Source: Ligilactobacillus salivarius DSM 20555 = ATCC 11741 (GTDB lineage: Bacteria; Bacillota; Bacilli; Lactobacillales; Lactobacillaceae). From it: a DNA stretch of 42,238 nt. Position numbers and translations under genes: made by a program. The stretch is from the NCBI RefSeq assembly GCF_001435955.1, contig NZ_AYYT01000017.1, forward strand, positions 1 through 42,238, in the 5' to 3' direction. A model generated the notes under the pieces. It ran no database searches. It was not told the DNA's origin and saw only the letters and a program-made list of their open reading frames with translations. Positions 8,424-17,483 of this stretch are shown in pieces (position 1 is the first letter of the stretch; every line of letters starts with the position of its first letter).

Positions 8424-8446
8424 AGATATATAAATTTTGTATATCT
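8424..8446. promoter_or_regulatory. Candidate LysR operator between the regulator and the exporter
   Basis: An inverted repeat AGATATA-N9-TATATCT lies in the 121-bp divergent intergenic region, 19 bp upstream of the regulator ATG. It contains T-N11-A-like spacing as used by LysR proteins. A TATAAT at 8471-8476 may be the -10 for the exporter. Function is inferred. Confidence 0.45.
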
Positions 8447-8526
8447 CATATTTTAATTTGGTATTTTTATTATAATATATTCAGTGTTAATATGATTAAG
8501 TAATTAAGCGAAGGGAGAATTTATTA

Positions 8527-9372
8527 ATGATTACGTCTACATTATTAATGCTGGCAGTCGGTTTATTCGCCGGTATTATGGGTGCCATTCTGGGAATTGG
8601 TGGCGGTATGATTATTACACCTATCATCACTTTAGCTTTAGGTTTAGATATCAAATATGCTATCGGTGCCAGTATCATTGCCGTTATTGCAACTAGTTCT
8701 GGTTCTACAATTGCATTTTTAAAAGATGATGTCTTAAACTTACGTGTAGCAATGTTCTTAGAAATTGCTACTACTATCGGAGCTATTGTTGGAGCTGTCC
8801 TAACTGGTATTTTCCATCCAGCAATCTTATATTTTTTATTTGGTTCCTTACTTATTTTTTCAAGTTGGAATATGTATAGAAAACTCCGCAGTGGTAAAGA
8901 AATTTTAAAAAGAGCCAAGCCTGACAAATGGGCACAAAAATTTAATCTTAATAGTTCATATTTTGACAAGAACTTAAACAAACAAATTGATTATCAAGTT
9001 GAAAATATTCCTGGTGGCTTATCCATTATGTTTGGAGCAGGTATTGCCTCTGGAATGTTAGGAATCGGTTCTGGTGCTTTTAAAGTTATGGCTATGGATA
9101 ATGCTATGAAAATGCCCCTAAAACCATCTAGTGCTACCAGCAATTTAATGATGGGAGTAACTGCTGCAGCCAGTGCTTCTGTATACTTTTTCAATGGATC
9201 TATTAAGCCTGGTATTGCTGTTCCACTTGCTTTAGGAATTTTAGTTGGAGCTGCAATCGGAAGCAGAATTATGCAGCATCTTCCTTCAAGAGTTATTAGA
9301 ATGATTTTCATTCCTATTCTATTATATCTAGGATTACAAATGATTTTTAAGGCGTTTGGGGTGACAATATAA
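8527..9372 (+). CDS. TauE/SafE-family anion (sulfite/sulfonate) exporter
   Basis: Integral membrane protein of 281 aa with about eight segments and the two pseudo-repeats of the TauE/SafE family. Each half begins with a Gly-rich stretch: GLFAGIMGAILGIGGGMIITP near residue 12, and GAGIASGMLGIGSGAFKV near residue 175. Family members export organic or inorganic sulfur anions, but the true substrate here is unknown. ATG 8527 has GGGAG upstream. It is followed after 1 bp by the DUF1634 gene, a pairing that recurs in Firmicutes and suggests a joint membrane complex. It is divergent from the LysR regulator. Confidence 0.88.
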   Translation: MITSTLLMLAVGLFAGIMGAILGIGGGMIITPIITLALGLDIKYAIGASIIAVIATSSGSTIAFLKDDVLNLRVAMFLEIATTIGAIVGAVLTGIFHPAILYFLFGSLLIFSSWNMYRKLRSGKEILKRAKPDKWAQKFNLNSSYFDKNLNKQIDYQVENIPGGLSIMFGAGIASGMLGIGSGAFKVMAMDNAMKMPLKPSSATSNLMMGVTAAASASVYFFNGSIKPGIAVPLALGILVGAAIGSRIMQHLPSRVIRMIFIPILLYLGLQMIFKAFGVTI

Positions 9373-9373
9373 T

Positions 9374-9739
9374 ATGGATAAAAAGACAAAAAATGAAATG
9401 GAAACTGTAGAAATCCTAATTGGTAAAATCATGCGCATTGGAGTACTGATTGCTGCTTCTGTTATGGTAATAGGCTTTATTATGCTTGTTTGCCAACAAA
9501 GTTCTGGTTATCCTGGTACTACATTTCCTACAACCTTATCAGAAATTCTAAAGGGTATTACTACTTTTAAACCATATGCATATATGATGGCAGGAATTTT
9601 TTTATTAATCTTGACACCAGTCTTACGTGTGTTAGTCTCAATATATGCATTCTATAAAGAAAAAGATGTCTTATATGTTTGGATTACGACTATAGTGTTC
9701 ATCATTTTGATGTTTGGATTCATTTTAGGACATCATTAA
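9374..9739 (+). CDS. DUF1634 membrane protein
   Basis: Small membrane protein of 121 aa with three predicted transmembrane segments (about 20-42, 68-90 and 97-118). Its start (EMETVEILIGKIMRIGVLIA) and its position directly after a TauE/SafE gene match the DUF1634 family. Function is unknown; a partner role for the exporter is inferred from the 1-bp spacing. It is followed 13 bp later by the LCP gene with its own AAAGGAG ribosome site. Confidence 0.82.
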   Translation: MDKKTKNEMETVEILIGKIMRIGVLIAASVMVIGFIMLVCQQSSGYPGTTFPTTLSEILKGITTFKPYAYMMAGIFLLILTPVLRVLVSIYAFYKEKDVLYVWITTIVFIILMFGFILGHH

Positions 9740-9752
9740 AGGAGCGTTTTTA

Positions 9753-10835
9753 ATGCCACAAGACAATAGAAGACGTCGACGTTCCATTGAAAATTATCAA
9801 AACGACACGTCTTCACACGTACCACAACGACAACATGAACATCATCATTCTCCACATAGACTTAGTAAAACTATCTTTTTTTGGTTACTACTATCTTTAG
9901 TGGTTTTTGCTATCGTTGGTGGAAAATATCTGGAGAAGAAACTGAATAATGCACAAAAAGCTGCCAATACCATCTATAGTTCTAGTAATTTTAGCAAATC
10001 ACGTAATGTTAGCTCTACCTTAAAAAAAGGTAAACCTGTTTCTATTCTACTAATGGGAACTGATACTGGAGCTTTAGGTAGAGATTTCCGTGGACGTACT
10101 GATACATTGATTGTCTTAGTTATGAACCCTAAAGATAAAAAGATGACTCTTGTTTCACTTCCGCGAGATGAAAAAGTTGCAATCTCAGGATATGAAGAAT
10201 ACTATCCTAGCAAGTTAAACTCCGCTTATTTTTACGGGGGATCTAAAGCCGCTGTTAGAACTGTTCAACAAGATTTAAATATTCCAATCGATTTTTACGT
10301 TACAGTTAACATGGGCGGCTTAGAAAGTATCATTAATGCTATTGGAGGAGTTGATGTAGCTCCTACAATCTCATTCTCATATGGTGGTTACTCTTTCAAG
10401 AAAGGTAAAGTAACACATATGAATGGACCTAAAGCTTTAGCTTACGTTCGCATGAGACATGAGGATCCTTTAGGGGATTATGGTCGTCAAACTAGACAAC
10501 GACAAGTCCTTATGAAAGTTGCCCTGAAGAGTAGTCACGTTTCTAATTTACTCAATCAAAAATTCTTGAACACTATTTCTAAACAAATGCAGACTGATTT
10601 ATCTTTTGATGATTTATTAGCTCTTGGAACTAAATATCGTGTTGCAACTCATGGTATGGATTCAGATCATTTACAAGGTACTTCAACGATGATAATGGGT
10701 GAATCTTTTGAAGTCCCTACTTTATCTGAAAAACAAAGAATTACAAACAAAGTTCGCTCTGCTTTAGATTTAGAAAAGGCTAAAACTGGTTCTACATATG
10801 GAACTGATTATGAAATAAACACTTCACAATATTAA
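9753..10835 (+). CDS. LytR-CpsA-Psr (LCP) family cell-wall glycopolymer ligase
   Basis: LCP enzymes move teichoic acid or capsular polymers from undecaprenyl carrier to peptidoglycan on the outer face of the membrane. The 360-aa protein has a basic, His-rich cytoplasmic tail (HEHHHSPHR), one membrane anchor at about 36-56, and the LCP domain. The lead motif is MGTDTGALGRDFRGRTDTLIVL, then SLPRD and the Arg-rich YVRMRHEDPLGDYGRQTRQRQ, whose Arg and Asp bind the pyrophosphate. ATG 9753 follows AAAGGAG. It is the third gene of the exporter run and ends at a bidirectional terminator. Confidence 0.93.
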   Translation: MPQDNRRRRRSIENYQNDTSSHVPQRQHEHHHSPHRLSKTIFFWLLLSLVVFAIVGGKYLEKKLNNAQKAANTIYSSSNFSKSRNVSSTLKKGKPVSILLMGTDTGALGRDFRGRTDTLIVLVMNPKDKKMTLVSLPRDEKVAISGYEEYYPSKLNSAYFYGGSKAAVRTVQQDLNIPIDFYVTVNMGGLESIINAIGGVDVAPTISFSYGGYSFKKGKVTHMNGPKALAYVRMRHEDPLGDYGRQTRQRQVLMKVALKSSHVSNLLNQKFLNTISKQMQTDLSFDDLLALGTKYRVATHGMDSDHLQGTSTMIMGESFEVPTLSEKQRITNKVRSALDLEKAKTGSTYGTDYEINTSQY

Positions 10836-10836
10836 A

Positions 10837-10885
10837 AAATAAGGTTTAAAGTTCAACAATTATCGTTGTCCTTTAAACCTTATTT
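10837..10885. terminator. Bidirectional terminator between the LCP and pepD genes
   Basis: Perfect arms AATAAGGTTTAAAG and CTTTAAACCTTATT, with a smaller CAAC/GTTG stem inside. A-runs and T-rich stretches lie on both sides. It serves the convergent LCP (plus) and pepD (minus) genes. Confidence 0.88.
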
Positions 10886-10896
10886 ATTTTATTAAA

Positions 10897-12315
10897 TTAT
10901 AAATTAGCGTCCATATTAAATGTTAACTTAGATAGCTTCAAACCTTCTACAAAGAAATGATTTATCATTCCCATTGTTCTTTCTTTCATGTCTGCTACCA
11001 TTTCATAGTTCTTTTCTGTTAAAAATCTTGTTAAATCTTCTCCACTTAACTCTTGAGCAGCTTTATCATTTTCATCAATCAATCTATGTTGTTGTTCACG
11101 TGCAGCTGTTAAATAATCTAAATCATCTTGAATAAATTGAGCATGGTGTGATTCTACTAACATTGACAAAGCTCTATACATCCAATATGCACTATTCATA
11201 TCAAATTCAAGTGGTGTATTACTCCAACTAGGATCAGTGTCATTAGCATTTGCATAAAATGGAACATATGGCGTGAATGAAGGAACCCCAAAGCACATCC
11301 ACATTAATCCTGCTTGTTCTTCAGGAACATTATTTCTAATTTGAAGAACATGGGAATTTTGTGTACGATTCAATGAGATTGGACGGAAACGTTTCTTATC
11401 TTCTTCACTTCCATGACCTAATGGATCATATTTAGTTTCATTGTAATGTGAACTTAATACATACTCTAAATCTTCTACTGACAATAAGCGATTAGCTCGA
11501 CAGATAAATGGCAATTCAGAAGAAGTCGGTTCTTGTTCTACTTCTGGGGTGAAGTAACGTTGTCCAAACCAAACGCGTGGAGTATTGTAATGTCTATCTT
11601 TTTCAGTATCCGTACCAAAAATTTTACGGAAATTGAAGTCATCTTTATTAGGATTCAAATGATGTTCTTCTACGAATTCCAATAATCCATCTGACCACAT
11701 ATAGTTTTCAGGATCATTAAAATCTATTTTTTGTTGTGCTACTTGGTTAGCAGCAATTGCATAGGCATCATCTGGAATTCTTGTAGCAGCCCAATGATGA
11801 CCTGTTACAATTTCCATGTACCAAACTTCATCCTTATCCGCAAACAAGACACCATTTCCTTCTGGAGAACCGTATTTCTTTATAAGATTTCCTAAGTACT
11901 TAACACCATCGCGTGCAGAATCTATATATGGAGCCACCATGTCTTGTAATGAATCTTCTGCCAATCCATTTTCTATCCATGGATCATATGCCAAAGCACG
12001 TGGATTCCCATATACAGATTCTGTAGCAGACATTGCTACATTTTTTTCGTTAATTGAAGTTTCACCAAAGACACCATTTTTTTCTACATCAGCATTGGGA
12101 GTAAAAGTTGTTCTATATCCTTTACTTGGTAATGGTGCAGTAAAACCATTTTTATTGGAGGTCCAAGTTTCTTTACGTCCAGATACAGCTGGTTGCATAA
12201 CAAATCGTTGAGGAGTGATTGGTAGAAATGTATCATCATTTCTCGCAATCATTGTTGAACCATCAACAGTTGCTTTCTTTCCTACTAAAATTGATGTACA
12301 AGCTTGTTCCATCAT
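10897..12315 (-). CDS. pepD: C69-family dipeptidase
   Basis: N-terminal-nucleophile dipeptidase of the Lactobacillus PepD family, which hydrolyses a broad range of dipeptides in the cytoplasm. The conserved start is MMEQACTSILVGKKATVDGS, with Cys6 as the likely nucleophile exposed by autoprocessing, followed by ARNDD. At 472 aa it is full length for the family. It starts with two tandem ATG codons after GTAGGAG, and either could be used. It is monocistronic, convergent with the LCP gene and separated from the MarR gene by a terminator. Confidence 0.93.
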   Translation of the reverse strand: MMEQACTSILVGKKATVDGSTMIARNDDTFLPITPQRFVMQPAVSGRKETWTSNKNGFTAPLPSKGYRTTFTPNADVEKNGVFGETSINEKNVAMSATESVYGNPRALAYDPWIENGLAEDSLQDMVAPYIDSARDGVKYLGNLIKKYGSPEGNGVLFADKDEVWYMEIVTGHHWAATRIPDDAYAIAANQVAQQKIDFNDPENYMWSDGLLEFVEEHHLNPNKDDFNFRKIFGTDTEKDRHYNTPRVWFGQRYFTPEVEQEPTSSELPFICRANRLLSVEDLEYVLSSHYNETKYDPLGHGSEEDKKRFRPISLNRTQNSHVLQIRNNVPEEQAGLMWMCFGVPSFTPYVPFYANANDTDPSWSNTPLEFDMNSAYWMYRALSMLVESHHAQFIQDDLDYLTAAREQQHRLIDENDKAAQELSGEDLTRFLTEKNYEMVADMKERTMGMINHFFVEGLKLSKLTFNMDANL

Positions 12316-12370
12316 TATTCAATCCATCTCCTACTTTGAAGTTTTCCCTTCTAGTTTACGCCTTATTAAC

Positions 12371-12398
12371 AAAAAAAGCATCCTAAACAGGATACTTT
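12371..12398 (-). terminator. Terminator of the MFS-MarR operon
   Basis: Minus strand hairpin AGTATCCT / AGGATGCT with a 3-nt loop, followed by T7. It lies 13 bp after the MarR stop codon. Confidence 0.85.
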
Positions 12399-12410
12399 TC
12401 CAATACTAAT

Positions 12411-12824
12411 TTATAAAACTTTTTGCAATAATTTTTGCAAAGTTGCACTTTCTTTTTCACTAAGATTAGATGTTACTTCAGCACTAACTTTTTCAGTAAT
12501 TTCAGTAATATCATCTATATTATCTAATGTCTTACTTGTAGGATATAATTCAGTTTGACGATGATCAGTTGTTGACTTTCTCTTTTCTAACCAGCCATTT
12601 TTGACTAAATTAGAAATTTGCTTTGTCACAATACTTTGTTCACGATCTAATAACTTAATCATCTGTACTTGATTAATTCCTGGATTATTAATAACTACAA
12701 ATAAATAATAAAAATTAGCTTCATTTAAGCCATATTTGAGTAGCTCTCTATTTAAGCTCAATCTAATCTTACGATTGAATTTTGCAACTAAATATTCAAT
12801 AGTACTCTTATTCATATTATCCAT
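12411..12824 (-). CDS. MarR-family transcriptional regulator
   Basis: Dimeric winged-helix repressor of 137 aa. Seen are the core INQVQMIKLLDREQSIVTKQISNLVKNGWLEKRKSTTDHRQTEL (helix-turn-helix plus wing with the Asp-Arg pair) and helical ends for dimerisation. The start ATG lies 4 bp after the stop of the MFS exporter gene and has no obvious Shine-Dalgarno sequence, so translation is probably coupled. Presumed to repress its own operon through the palindrome in the promoter spacer at 14258-14269. The inducing ligand is unknown. Confidence 0.92.
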   Translation of the reverse strand: MDNMNKSTIEYLVAKFNRKIRLSLNRELLKYGLNEANFYYLFVVINNPGINQVQMIKLLDREQSIVTKQISNLVKNGWLEKRKSTTDHRQTELYPTSKTLDNIDDITEITEKVSAEVTSNLSEKESATLQKLLQKVL

Positions 12825-12828
12825 TTAA

Positions 12829-14199
12829 TTATCTACGACTATTACGATTTTTTATATAAGATATAAATATCGCTAACATCAGTAAGACTAAAACAACTGT
12901 TACCCACATGGAAATTCTCATACCTAAAACAAAAGAATGTGGAATTGAACTAATAACAATCAACATTGTAACTGAAACAGCACCTGATACTTGACGCAAA
13001 GTATTATTCAGTGCTGTTGCATGACTGATTTCACGTGGTGCTACTCCTCTGAATGACTCAGAAATAGCTGGTGAGAATACTAAGGCATTTCCCACCATAC
13101 GAATCATATAGAAGACTGTCATTATCCATATTGGTGTACCTTTAGATATAATAACAAATGGAATTGCTGAAATTAACATCAAAATTCCACCAGAAATTAC
13201 TAACCATTTTGCACCATATTGATCGTATGCACGTCCTACAACAGAAGCTGTCAACGCATTAGCTATAGCCCCTGGCAAAAGAATCATACCAGCAGTCATA
13301 CTGCTTACATGACTGACATTTTGTGCATAAATTGATACCATTTGTTCCATACCTAGCAATACCATAAATGCACAGATTCCCACTAGAACCATCATTCTAA
13401 AAGAGTATAGTTTGATTATTCTAACATTAAGCATAGGTTGTTTTAAATTCAGCTGTCTCTTTACAAAAAAGTATAAAATAATTGCACCTACTACCAACAT
13501 TGCTAATCCTAGCATCCACTGTGTTTGAACAATAGTTATTCCTATTAAAGCTAAACTTGAACCAAGTAAAGATAAAACTACAGATAAGTAATCAATCTTA
13601 ATGTCCAGAGGTTCAGAGTAATTTGGAAAAACAAAGTATCCTATTATCCAAATTAATACCATGATTGGTAGGATTAAAATAAATAAATATCTCCAACCTA
13701 GTAAGTTTAAAATAAATCCTGCTAAAGTAGGACCAATTGCTGGGCCAAAAGCAATTACCAATCCAGACATTCCAATAATTGTTCCTCTTTTTTCAGGAGG
13801 ATAAATTGAAATCATTGTTGTCATCTGAAAAGACATTAAAATCCCACCGGCACAAGCTTGAACTAAACGTGCCAATAGTAATAACCAAAAATTAGTTGCC
13901 AAACATCCTATTAATGTCCCAATGACAAAAGTTCCTATCGTTCCCAAAAAAACACTACGATTTGAAAATTTATCATACATATTTGATGATAATGGAGTCA
14001 CAATCCCTATCAGCAATGTATATCCAGTTGTTAACCATTGAACTGTTGTTAATGACTGATTCATTTGATTTTGAATTACTGGTAATGCTGTAATCATCAT
14101 CGTTTGACTCATCAAACTAATAAATGTTGAAAGTAATAAAATTATTGATACAGCTAATCTTGTTTTAGGATTAATTGTATCAGCGATATTTCTTGCCAC
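12829..14199 (-). CDS. DHA2-family multidrug exporter (MFS)
   Basis: Major-facilitator drug:H+ antiporter of the EmrB/QacA (DHA2) group, 456 aa. Motif A-like YDKFSNRSVFL follows the second segment. LARLVQACAGGILMS and motif C-like GLVIAFGPAIGPTLAGFI are typical of antiporters. I count 12-14 membrane segments. The start is GTG 14199, preceded by GAGGGG; no ATG is available nearby. It is the first gene of a two-gene operon with the MarR regulator. The substrate cannot be deduced. Confidence 0.9.
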   Translation of the reverse strand: MARNIADTINPKTRLAVSIILLLSTFISLMSQTMMITALPVIQNQMNQSLTTVQWLTTGYTLLIGIVTPLSSNMYDKFSNRSVFLGTIGTFVIGTLIGCLATNFWLLLLARLVQACAGGILMSFQMTTMISIYPPEKRGTIIGMSGLVIAFGPAIGPTLAGFILNLLGWRYLFILILPIMVLIWIIGYFVFPNYSEPLDIKIDYLSVVLSLLGSSLALIGITIVQTQWMLGLAMLVVGAIILYFFVKRQLNLKQPMLNVRIIKLYSFRMMVLVGICAFMVLLGMEQMVSIYAQNVSHVSSMTAGMILLPGAIANALTASVVGRAYDQYGAKWLVISGGILMLISAIPFVIISKGTPIWIMTVFYMIRMVGNALVFSPAISESFRGVAPREISHATALNNTLRQVSGAVSVTMLIVISSIPHSFVLGMRISMWVTVVLVLLMLAIFISYIKNRNSRR

Positions 14200-14250
14200 C
14201 TATATTCCCCTCTCTCAAAAAACATTCACTTGCATGTAATTGCCAAACTT

Positions 14251-14280
14251 ATTTTAATTAGTTCACTAACCAAATGTCAA
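14251..14280 (-). promoter_or_regulatory. MFS-marR promoter with MarR-type operator in its spacer
   Basis: Minus strand: -35 TTGACA (14275-14280) and -10 TAAAAT (14251-14256) with an 18-nt spacer. The spacer contains the palindrome TTAGTGAACTAA (14258-14269, arms TTAGT/ACTAA). A repressor bound there would block RNA polymerase, consistent with autoregulation by the MarR protein. Confidence 0.75.
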
Positions 14281-14283
14281 TTA

Positions 14284-14326
14284 AAAAAATGCCTTTCAGA
14301 AAAAATAAATTTTCTAAAAGGCATTT
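14284..14326 (-). terminator. Terminator of the YkuD-like gene
   Basis: Minus strand: AAAATGCCTTTTAGAAAA pairs with TTTTTCTGAAAGGCATTT around a short AT loop, then a T-run. It follows the stop codon by a few bases. Confidence 0.85.
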
Positions 14327-14332
14327 TCATTT

Positions 14333-15073
14333 TTAATGTTTAGCATTATCTGCTATAAAGTTATCAGAACTAGCATCTTCTCCATAGATTAAAACTTTAG
14401 TCCCAACTGGTAAATTCTTTTGAATCCATTCAGCATCTGGTACAGTTAACCATATAGAACCATATGCTTTAATATTATTCTTCTTAGTGATTTTTGTATT
14501 ACCAAGATGTTTAGCATCTTTTTCAATTACTTTTCCATTTTCATCAACAGGTACTGATTGAAAATGATACATACCTTTACCCTTAAAAGAAGTCCAATGT
14601 AACCCACCTAATTGGCGTGTAGCATCATAGAATTTATCTCCACGAGTTTCTTCTAATTTAAACTTTCCTACAGGTGTTACTTGATAGTTAGGGGTCTTAG
14701 AATTATAGTTCTTACCCAAAGATGCATACATTGTATATAAAACATAAGGTCCACTCATAACATATACTCTTTGCTTAGCTGAAGATACTACCAATCTAAT
14801 TCGGTTAGATTTTTTCACATTCTTATACTTAGAAACATCTGGATATGCCTTAGTCATCGATGGCTTGTTCCAATCAACTTTTTTGCGCATAGCCTTTTTC
14901 TGTTCTTTAGTAATCTTCTTTATATGTCGGCTAATACTAGAACTTATCTTCATTTCACGACTAACCTTAACAGCATTTTTACTTTCCAAGTGGTGCATAT
15001 GTACTGCACTCCATCCAGCAATTCCCACTAAGATAATCGCAACGATCCAGTAAATTAAATTATTTTTTTTCAT
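14333..15073 (-). CDS. Membrane-anchored L,D-transpeptidase-fold (YkuD) protein lacking the catalytic Cys
   Basis: Extracytoplasmic protein of 246 aa. It has an N-terminal anchor at residues 5-24 (LIYWIVAIILVGIAGWSAVH), a Lys-rich linker, then a YkuD domain from ~91 (RIRLVVSSAKQRVYVMSG, TPVGKF near 133). The motif that normally reads SHGCIRL is KAYGSIWL (Tyr204, Ser206). There is no Cys anywhere in the protein. The upstream motif His170 (GMYHF) remains. Classical L,D-transpeptidases use this Cys to cross-link peptidoglycan, so this protein is either a Ser variant or a binding module. It lies 74 bp downstream of menE with a possible promoter of its own (TTTCGT-17-TAAAAT). ATG 15073 follows GAGGGG. 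Confidence 0.85.
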   Translation of the reverse strand: MKKNNLIYWIVAIILVGIAGWSAVHMHHLESKNAVKVSREMKISSSISRHIKKITKEQKKAMRKKVDWNKPSMTKAYPDVSKYKNVKKSNRIRLVVSSAKQRVYVMSGPYVLYTMYASLGKNYNSKTPNYQVTPVGKFKLEETRGDKFYDATRQLGGLHWTSFKGKGMYHFQSVPVDENGKVIEKDAKHLGNTKITKKNNIKAYGSIWLTVPDAEWIQKNLPVGTKVLIYGEDASSDNFIADNAKH

Positions 15074-15147
15074 TGGTTATCCCCTCAATTTAGTAATACT
15101 AGCTTATTTTATCATATATAGTACTATTACGAAAAATTTTGCTGAAA

Positions 15148-16581
15148 TTACTTAATGAGATTTTTTTGATATTCCTTAATTTGGATCAATTCTCGTCTTT
15201 TTACTTTTCCACTAGCTGTCTGTGGATATGACATAACTTGATAAAATCTTACTGGTACTTTGTAATGCGCTAGATGTTCACGCCCATATGAAATTAATTC
15301 CTGTTGTGAAAGTTTTCTTTCCAATATTACAAAAGCAACTGGCACTTGTCCCCACTTTTTATCAGTAATTCCTGCTACAACGATATCCTTAACTCCTGTT
15401 AACTTTAAATAGCTTTCTTCTACTTCATGTGGAAAAATATTTTCTCCACCAGAAATTATCATATCGCCCTTTCGACCTTTCAGATATAAGAATCCATCTT
15501 CATCTAAATAACCAATATCTCCCGCCTTAAACCATCCATTTTCAAATACTTCTTGATTTTTCTCGGGATTATTCAAGTAACCTGGCGTAATATTAGGAGC
15601 TTTAAGTAATACTTCACCGTCATGAGCCAATTTTAATTCAACAGAAAATAATGGTTTTCCTACTGAACCAATCTTATTCTCAGCATCTTCAAAGTTTAAA
15701 GCTATCACTTGCGAAGCAGTTTCCGTCATTCCATAAGACTGAATAACTGGTATGTTTCGCTGTTGGCATTGCTCTAATGTAACCTTATCTATTGGTCCGC
15801 CACCTAATAAGAAGCAACGAAAATTAGAATTGTACCCTTCTTGGGGAAAGATTTCTAAAAGTTGTTGCAACATTGTGGGGACTACTGACATTGTACTTAC
15901 ACTACTTTCCTTTAACAAGAATGTAACTTTTTCTGCATCAAATTTATCCATCAAAGTTACAGTCATCCCATAAATCAATCCTCGCATAATGATTGATAAA
16001 CCACTAATATGGAAAATAGGCACTGCACATAGCCAGTTATCCTTATCTGTTAAACCTAGGTTTAAGGCCGAACTAATTGCAGAATAAAAATGATTTTTAA
16101 AGGACTGCTGTACTCCTTTAGGTTTACCAGTTGTACCTGAAGTATACATAATAGTCGTAACTTCATCATCATTAAATTCTGATACTAATTGAAAATCCCG
16201 ACTTTCCTCTAAACTTTCTATTTGATTAAAAGTTAAACTTTCAATCCCTACAAATTCTTCATGCAACAATGACTCATCATATATCAACAATGAAACTGCA
16301 GCATCTTCCAGCTGATATTGTAGCTCTTCATGCGATAATCTTTTATTCAAAAAGACAATTTCGCACCCTAATTGTTGTAATGATAGAATCATCAAATAAC
16401 CATCAATCGTGTTATTGGTAAGTAATGCTACTCTCATCCCTTTACGAGACTTATTAGCTAAACGTGCTGTCAATACTGCTACCCTATCACTTACTTCTTT
16501 AAAAGTTAATTTGATATTACCAGCTTGAATGGCTATTTTATTTGGAGAAAGTAGAACTCGTTTCTTTAACCAATTTTCCAT
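15148..16581 (-). CDS. menE: o-Succinylbenzoate--CoA ligase
   Basis: Adenylate-forming enzyme that activates o-succinylbenzoate to OSB-CoA in menaquinone or DHNA synthesis. ANL signatures: MYTSGTTGKPKGV (P-loop), SYGMTETAS, GWFKAGDIGYLDEDGFLYLKGR (hinge), and the C-terminal catalytic Lys in ASGKVKRREL. It is 477 aa. The start ATG overlaps the menB stop codon by one base, so the two are translationally coupled. The functional name rests on the menB linkage; by sequence alone another acyl-CoA ligase would be possible. Confidence 0.9.
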   Translation of the reverse strand: MENWLKKRVLLSPNKIAIQAGNIKLTFKEVSDRVAVLTARLANKSRKGMRVALLTNNTIDGYLMILSLQQLGCEIVFLNKRLSHEELQYQLEDAAVSLLIYDESLLHEEFVGIESLTFNQIESLEESRDFQLVSEFNDDEVTTIMYTSGTTGKPKGVQQSFKNHFYSAISSALNLGLTDKDNWLCAVPIFHISGLSIIMRGLIYGMTVTLMDKFDAEKVTFLLKESSVSTMSVVPTMLQQLLEIFPQEGYNSNFRCFLLGGGPIDKVTLEQCQQRNIPVIQSYGMTETASQVIALNFEDAENKIGSVGKPLFSVELKLAHDGEVLLKAPNITPGYLNNPEKNQEVFENGWFKAGDIGYLDEDGFLYLKGRKGDMIISGGENIFPHEVEESYLKLTGVKDIVVAGITDKKWGQVPVAFVILERKLSQQELISYGREHLAHYKVPVRFYQVMSYPQTASGKVKRRELIQIKEYQKNLIK

Positions 16582-17411
16582 TAAGGGAACTTAGGAAATT
16601 GCTGGAAATCTGGTTTGCGTTTTTCGTTAAAGGCATCGCGTCCTTCTTTTCCTTCGTCTGTTGTATAGTAAAGCATCGTTGCATCACCTGCAAATTGTTG
16701 TAAACCAGCTAAACCGTCAGTATCAGCGTTCATTGCAGCTTTAATAAATCTAATTGCAGTTGGTGACTTTTGTAAAATCTCGTTGCACCAATCCAAAGTT
16801 ACTGATTCAACTTCATCCAAAGGAACAACCTTGTTTATCCAGTTCATTTCATATGCTTCTTGTGCTGTATAAAAATGATTTAAGAACCATACTTCTTTAG
16901 CACGTTTATGTCCTATAACGCGTGCTAAATATCCTGAACCATAACCTGCATCAAAGCTACCAACTTTAGGTCCTGTTTGACCAAACATTGCATTATCAGC
17001 AGCAATTGTTAAATCACAAACTAACTGTAAGACGTTACCGCCACCAACAGACCAACCTTTAACCATTGCAATAACTGGCTTAGGGATAATTCTGATTAGA
17101 TGTTGTAAATCTAGTACATTTAATCTTGCAATTTTATCCGGTCCTACATAACCACCATTTCCACGAACTGTTTGATCTCCACCTGAACTAAATGCTTTAT
17201 CACCAGCTCCTGTTAAAATAATTGCTCCAATTGTACTGTCATCACGACAAATTGTGAATGCTTCAATCATTTCAGCAACAGTCACAGGAGTGAAAGCATT
17301 ATGTTTTTCTGGTCTATTCATTGTTATTTTGGCAATTTGACCTGCTCTTTCAAATATGATTTCAGAATAGTCCTTAACTTTTTCCCATTCTACACTTGTC
17401 AAATGAATCAC
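16581..17411 (-). CDS. menB: 1,4-Dihydroxy-2-naphthoyl-CoA synthase
   Basis: Crotonase-fold enzyme that cyclises OSB-CoA to DHNA-CoA. Clear MenB features: [14 protein letters not shown], then [17 protein letters not shown] (oxyanion-hole region and the GGDQ loop), [23 protein letters not shown], and [22 protein letters not shown]. It is 276 aa, usual for the family. The start is uncertain: GTG 17411 lies only 2 nt after AAGGAG, while TTG 17402 has better spacing and would shorten it by three residues. First gene of menB-menE, divergent from the thioesterase. Genes for earlier steps (menF, menD, menH, menC) and for menA are not in this window. Confidence 0.95.
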   Translation of the reverse strand: MIHLTSVEWEKVKDYSEIIFERAGQIAKITMNRPEKHNAFTPVTVAEMIEAFTICRDDSTIGAIILTGAGDKAFSSGGDQTVRGNGGYVGPDKIARLNVLDLQHLIRIIPKPVIAMVKGWSVGGGNVLQLVCDLTIAADNAMFGQTGPKVGSFDAGYGSGYLARVIGHKRAKEVWFLNHFYTAQEAYEMNWINKVVPLDEVESVTLDWCNEILQKSPTAIRFIKAAMNADTDGLAGLQQFAGDATMLYYTTDEGKEGRDAFNEKRKPDFQQFPKFP

Positions 17412-17483
17412 GACTCCTTATCTAAATATGTATGATAAAATATAACTTGATTATATCACTTTACCAGATTAGGAGAAATTATA

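Noticed and set aside
8496-8981. 161-aa minus-strand frame over the TauE/SafE gene
   Set aside because: The plus-strand frame has a ribosome site and clear family motifs; the minus frame is its complement.
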